24,323 bases of DNA, from assembly GCA_036382695.1 (NCBI GenBank), contig DASVHF010000078.1, positions 1 through 24,323 on the forward strand, given 5' to 3'. Made by a program: the position numbers and the translations under genes. Within the stretch, counting starts at the first letter, position 1. Each line of letters starts with the position of its first letter. This document shows, in pieces, positions 21,247 to 24,323 of the stretch. This DNA comes from DASVHF01 sp036382695 (lineage in GTDB: Bacteria > Patescibacteriota > Microgenomatia > Woykebacterales > RBG-16-39-9b). A model generated the notes under the pieces. The model did no database searches, was not told the DNA's origin, and saw nothing but the letters and a program-made list of their open reading frames with translations.

Positions 21247-21675
21247 ATGGTAAAAAAGAGTGCTGTCCAAATTTTAAAATCCAATAAAATTAAACTAACC
21301 AACGGACGAAAAGAAATAATGAAGGTGTTAGAAGAAGCAAAGACACCTTTGAGCCCATCGGCAATCTTTTCGCGGATCAAATCGGTCCTTCCAAAGGCTA
21401 ATCTTACAACTATCTATCGAAATCTTGAGTTACTCGAGAGAAAGGAGCTAATTAAAAAATATAATTTCAACCGGAATTGTTTTTTCTATGAGTTAATCCC
21501 CGACCGGCCTCATCACCACCATGTAATTTGCCGAAGTTGCGGAAAGATAGAAGATTCAAAGGTTTTAGCTGAAGAATTTATTACTAAAATTGCAAAGTCT
21601 TCGGCGTTTAAAATCGAAGATCACAATTTTGATTTTTTTGGTCTTTGCCAACCCTGCCAAGGAGGAGCACTATGA
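21247..21675 (+). CDS. Fur-family metal-responsive regulator, probably Zur
   Basis: Winged-helix repressor (142 aa) of the Fur superfamily. The DNA-binding half has LTNGRKEIMKVL and LPKANLTTIYRNLELLERKE; the metal half has PHHHHVICRSCGK (H89-H92, C95, C98) and GLCQPC (C134, C137), the two CxxC pairs of the structural zinc site. I call it a probable Zur because it overlaps the ZIP transporter gene by an ATGA and shares its promoter; sequence alone does not exclude Fur or PerR. The ATG at 21247 is fixed by the promoter; frames reaching back to 21181 would include it. The GTTTGCAT palindrome is its likely operator. Confidence 0.88.
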   Translation: MVKKSAVQILKSNKIKLTNGRKEIMKVLEEAKTPLSPSAIFSRIKSVLPKANLTTIYRNLELLERKELIKKYNFNRNCFFYELIPDRPHHHHVICRSCGKIEDSKVLAEEFITKIAKSSAFKIEDHNFDFFGLCQPCQGGAL

Positions 21676-22430
21676 TCTTGACCTACATCATAATTTTTAC
21701 TTTTATCGGTAGCATTTTATCCCTGATCGGTGGTGTTTTACTACTACTTAAAAAGCAAATTAGTGAGGGTTTTGCTTGCAGCCTGATTAGCTTTGCTGCC
21801 GGAGCCTTGATTGGAGTTGCATTTCTTGATCTTTTTCCGGAAGCAGTAGAAGAAGCAGGAGAAGCCGACGTTTTCTTGCCGGCTCTAATTGGTTTTGTTG
21901 CTTTTTTCTTTGCCGAACGTGTAATCAGAATATTTCACCACCATCGACACGGTAGTGATACCAGTGCCAAACCAAGCACGTTTTTAATAATTTTCGGTGA
22001 CGGGGTTCATAACTTTGTTGATGGGGTAGTGATTACAACTGGATTTTTAGCCTCTGTCCCTGTTGGAATCATCGCTGCTCTGGCGGTTGCCTCACACGAG
22101 ATTCCGCAGGAAATTGCCGATATGGGTGTGTTACTTGCCAACGGTTTGTCAAAAATGAAGGCGCTCCTCTTCAACTTCCTTTCTGCTCTCATGGCTTTGG
22201 CCGGCGCACTGATTGCTTTCTTTTTTGCCGATTTTATCCAAGGTTATCTTTACATTTTCCTCGCCCTTGCCGCTGGCCATTTTATCTACATCTCAGCTAG
22301 CGACCTTATCCCGGAACTTCATGAAATTCATACAGAGGGTCGTAAAATCCCACTCGCCTTAATTTTTGTTCTTGGCATCGCCTCAATTTGGGTTTTCACC
22401 AAGATTTTCGAGGCCGGACACGGGTATTAA
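21672..22430 (+). CDS. ZIP-family divalent metal (zinc) transporter
   Basis: Membrane protein of 252 aa with about eight helices that should bring Zn2+ (perhaps Fe2+ or Mn2+) into the cell. The ZIP signatures in helices IV and V are clear: GDGVHNFVDGVVI and VASHEIPQEIADMGVLL. A cytoplasmic His-rich loop (HHHRHG) precedes them. The ATG at 21672 overlaps the regulator's TGA, and a strong AAGGAGG site (21658-21664) lies 7 bases before it. Last gene before a terminator-like hairpin. Regulation by the upstream Fur-family protein is inferred. Confidence 0.92.
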   Translation: MILTYIIIFTFIGSILSLIGGVLLLLKKQISEGFACSLISFAAGALIGVAFLDLFPEAVEEAGEADVFLPALIGFVAFFFAERVIRIFHHHRHGSDTSAKPSTFLIIFGDGVHNFVDGVVITTGFLASVPVGIIAALAVASHEIPQEIADMGVLLANGLSKMKALLFNFLSALMALAGALIAFFFADFIQGYLYIFLALAAGHFIYISASDLIPELHEIHTEGRKIPLALIFVLGIASIWVFTKIFEAGHGY

Positions 22431-22462
22431 CCTCAGCGGAAGGGAATAAAAATTCTTAAGTT

Positions 22463-22488
22463 AAGTAGCAAAGACCTACTTCTTTTTG
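22463..22488 (+). terminator. Probable terminator of the fur/ZIP operon
   Basis: AAGTAG/CTACTT with a 7-base loop (22463-22481), followed by CTTTTTG. The stem is only 6 bp and AT-rich, and it overlaps the end of the convergent gene at 22476, so it is a modest terminator. Confidence 0.45.
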
Positions 22489-23114
22489 TATTCTATGTAG
22501 GTATTTAGAGAGCTGAGGCGGTCGGCGGAACTTGTGCCATGAGTGCTTGGATAAGGAACGTTGTTACGGAAACCATGACCGAATAATAAAGTGTTCCCAG
22601 AAATTTTGTAAATATCATACGTATCTACCCCTTCTTCCGTGTCGTGTAAGTCAATTTGTCCTGCCGATGGAATTTCGTATGTATATTTATTGGTAAGCGT
22701 CGTAGTCGGCTGGTCACAATCTCGGGTAACAGTATCATTACTCCAACGAATATGAACGGCTGTTCCCTCGCTTTCGATAGTGAATTGGTGCTTCTCCGCC
22801 CACTTGCTTTCTGGATCAGGAGTCAGACACTCTGATTCCCAAACTCCGATAATTTGCGAGTCGGCATTCTTAGAAGTATCTGTCGTAGTCGCAGTTGAGG
22901 TAGCTGTCTTAGAGTTAATTTCATCTGGAACTCCGTTTTCCTCCCAAGGCAACATAAAACCAAACATCAACCAGGCGACATAACTACCAAAACAGATTAA
23001 TCCCACTATGAAAACCACTACTATCAAAATCGGAATTTTAAAACCTTTTTTGGGTGATGGGGTCGGCGCTGGAGCCGTATTTGGAGTTACTGGTTGAACA
23101 GTTTCTTCGGGCAT
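22476..23114 (-). CDS. Membrane-anchored protein of unknown function (212 aa)
   Basis: Not recognised. A Pro/Thr-rich cytoplasmic start (TPNTAPAPTPSPKKG) precedes one helix (about 27-52). A Thr/Ala-rich linker follows, then an extracytoplasmic domain of about 125 aa rich in beta-like segments (QIIGVWESECLTP, HQFTIESEGTAVHIRWSND, KYTYEIPSAGQIDLHD). IIGVWESECL...YDIYKISGNTLLFG resembles lipocalin-like or 'META/DUF4488'-type small barrels in layout, but I cannot assign it. Two cysteines may pair. ATG 23114 lies 17 bases after an extended -10 (TGG-TATACT). Confidence 0.7.
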   Translation of the reverse strand: MPEETVQPVTPNTAPAPTPSPKKGFKIPILIVVVFIVGLICFGSYVAWLMFGFMLPWEENGVPDEINSKTATSTATTTDTSKNADSQIIGVWESECLTPDPESKWAEKHQFTIESEGTAVHIRWSNDTVTRDCDQPTTTLTNKYTYEIPSAGQIDLHDTEEGVDTYDIYKISGNTLLFGHGFRNNVPYPSTHGTSSADRLSSLNTYIEYKKK

Positions 23115-23131
23115 AGTTTTACTTTATAAAA

Positions 23132-23140
23132 AGTATACCA
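23132..23140 (-). promoter_or_regulatory. Extended -10 of the 212-aa gene
   Basis: On the minus strand TGG-TATACT (-10 at 23137-23132), the same extended -10 as the hydrogenase promoter. The start would be near 23125, leaving a leader of about 11 bases. Confidence 0.55.
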
Positions 23141-23238
23141 GATTATTTATCCAAAAAACCACTGTCAAAAATGTTTATTCAGCGTAAAAATAGTCTCTGT
23201 TATTTAAGCCGTTTCTCAGCAAATTTTCAGCTTGTGTG

Positions 23239-23244
23239 TATAAT
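23239..23244 (+). promoter_or_regulatory. -10 element of the two-component operon
   Basis: A consensus TATAAT lies 9 bases before the ATG at 23254, with TGTG just upstream; the -35 is weak. The message would begin within about three bases of the start codon. Confidence 0.5.
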
Positions 23245-23253
23245 ATCTAGACG

Positions 23254-23928
23254 ATGAGAATCCTAGTTGTCGAAGACGAACACAAAATTGCAAACTCGAT
23301 AAAAAAGGGTCTTGAGCAAGAATCCTACGCTGTTGATGTGGCCTATGGTGGGACAGACGGTTTTGATTTGGCTGCGGTTGAAGAATACGACTGCATAATT
23401 CTTGATTTAATGCTACCAGGAATGAACGGAGTTGAAGTTTGCAAAAAGCTTCGGCAAGAAGAGCATATCCACACCCCCATCCTCATGCTTACTGCTAAGG
23501 GTCAGCTAAACGACAGGGTCGAAGGGCTAAACGCCGGAGCTGATGATTATTTGGTCAAACCGTTTGCGTTTGCAGAACTTTTAGCCCGGATCAAAGCTTT
23601 GACCCGACGACCAAAAAACGGTCTTGGAACCACACTAACCGTGGGCGATTTAAGCCTCAGCACACTTAACTTTGAAGTAAAACGTTCTGGAAAACAGATC
23701 CAACTATCAAAAAAAGAATTCTCTCTACTTGAGTATTTATTAAGAAATACGGGAAAGATTATTACTAAGAACCAGATTATAAATCATGTTTGGGATTACG
23801 ACGCCGATGTACTACCAAACACTGTTGAAGTGTATATTGGGTATCTGCGAGATAAAATAGATAAACCCTTCAAAGAACCATCGTTAATAAAAACGGTGCG
23901 GGGTTTTGGGTACAGATTAGGGGCATGA
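23254..23928 (+). CDS. OmpR/PhoB-family response regulator
   Basis: Phosphorylation-controlled transcription factor, 224 aa. Receiver domain: acidic pocket VVEDE, phospho-accepting D51 (ILDLMLPGMNG), T80 (MLTAK) and K102 (VKPFAF), all intact. The C-terminal winged helix shows LSKKEFSLLEYLLRN, NTVEVYIGYLRDKID and TVRGFGYRLG, typical of OmpR/PhoB. It lies 44 bases before a histidine kinase gene, its probable partner. Targets unknown. Confidence 0.95.
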   Translation: MRILVVEDEHKIANSIKKGLEQESYAVDVAYGGTDGFDLAAVEEYDCIILDLMLPGMNGVEVCKKLRQEEHIHTPILMLTAKGQLNDRVEGLNAGADDYLVKPFAFAELLARIKALTRRPKNGLGTTLTVGDLSLSTLNFEVKRSGKQIQLSKKEFSLLEYLLRNTGKIITKNQIINHVWDYDADVLPNTVEVYIGYLRDKIDKPFKEPSLIKTVRGFGYRLGA

Positions 23929-23972
23929 GATGAAATTTTGCCTTTTGCCTTTTAAATTTTGAGTTTTAAAGT

Positions 23973-24323
23973 ATGTTTCACTCAGCGCGGATCAAATTAA
24001 CACTTTGGTATCTCCTAATAATCATGGCTATCTCTGTCCTTTTTAGCCTGACCATTTACCGTTTTCAAGTAACTGAATCGGAAAGAATATTGCTACGCCA
24101 AAGGGTGGGAATTGAAAGAGGCGGTTTTTTGCGCCCTGGTTTTGGTCCGCCAGATCTTGAACCGGAAATTTTAAAAGAGGCGCAACGCAAGTTAATGCTA
24201 AACCTCATTCTTATAAATCTAGGTGTATTAATAATATCCGGCGGTGCTGCTTATTTTCTTGCTGGTCGGACTTTGAATCCGATTGAAAAAGCGCTTGAGA
24301 ATCAAAAACGGTTTGTCGCCGAT
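23973..24323 (+). CDS. Sensor histidine kinase, N-terminal part (cut by window edge)
   Basis: From ATG 23973 the frame stays open to the window end (117 codons). Two membrane helices (about 13-31 and 75-97) enclose a short extracytoplasmic loop with GGFLRPGFGPPDLEPE. After the second helix the LNPIEKALENQKRFVAD segment leads straight toward the HisKA H-box, which is just beyond the edge. The short loop suggests sensing within or near the membrane. It follows the response regulator and should be its kinase. Confidence 0.85.
   Translation, partial: MFHSARIKLTLWYLLIIMAISVLFSLTIYRFQVTESERILLRQRVGIERGGFLRPGFGPPDLEPEILKEAQRKLMLNLILINLGVLIISGGAAYFLAGRTLNPIEKALENQKRFVAD

Noticed and set aside
1..24323. 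CRISPR array, rRNA or tRNA genes, prophage or known defence genes
   Set aside because: I saw no regularly spaced direct repeats, no rRNA or complete tRNA sequence, and no Cas, toxin-antitoxin or phage structural protein.

Overview
The window looks like a chromosomal segment from a Candidate Phyla Radiation (Patescibacteria) bacterium, probably of the Microgenomates/Katanobacteria type. This is inference from gene content: many small membrane-anchored proteins of unknown function, FemX- and VanY-type wall enzymes, a stripped-down group 3b [NiFe] hydrogenase, and several promoters whose predicted transcription start lies on or almost on the start codon. TGA is used as a stop (delta hydrogenase subunit, Fur-family gene), so the code is standard and the recoded Gracilibacteria/Absconditabacteria are unlikely.

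Layout. 1-145: edge of a putative IS481-like element. 173-4416 (minus): cell-envelope genes, namely a VanY-type carboxypeptidase, a large polytopic membrane protein, a FemAB-type aminoacyltransferase and an 89-aa unknown. 4417-4723: a gap holding three hairpins and a promoter. 4724-6211 (plus): membrane-anchored M23 peptidase with a strong terminator. 6264-7222 (minus): two membrane-anchored unknowns. 7316-11177 (plus): hydrogenase operon beta-gamma-delta-alpha (hydBGDA, group 3b, NAD(P)-linked). 11260-11803 (minus): two small GC-rich genes of unknown function. 12011-13880 (minus): hypC, an EamA transporter and a DUF6390-like protein with a HypC-like tail. 13917-17907 (minus): copper operon of csoR, a Met/His membrane protein, a DUF1573 protein, a CcdA-like protein and a P1B ATPase. 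18061-18987 (minus): DUF475/TerC-like membrane protein. 19133-19270 (minus): a 45-aa GC-rich gene. 19403-21124 (minus): DUF5320, DUF134 regulator and a thioredoxin-CcdA fusion. 21247-22430 (plus): Fur-family regulator and ZIP metal transporter. 22476-23114 (minus): anchored unknown. 23254-24323 (plus): OmpR-family response regulator and histidine kinase, cut off at the window edge.

How the genes work together. The hydrogenase genes encode a complete soluble NAD(P)-linked enzyme, and hypC lies convergent to them. The large subunit ends exactly at the His of its DPCxxCxxH motif, so it should need no maturation endopeptidase, and none is seen here. The metal genes form two regulated units: a CsoR-controlled copper export and thiol-redox operon, and a Fur-family (probably Zur) regulator translationally coupled to a ZIP importer, whose operator fills the promoter spacer. 

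Two styles of gene start coexist. Many genes have an extended -10 or a -35/-10 pair only 7-10 bases before the start codon and no Shine-Dalgarno site. The GC-rich genes (M23 peptidase, the 110/63-aa pair, the 45-aa gene) have long leaders and strong GGAGG sites. No previously undescribed defence or mobile system is evident. The most unusual points are the extension-less hydrogenase large subunit, the apparent ATA start of the DUF1573 gene, the CPD motif of the ATPase and the long imperfect hairpins.
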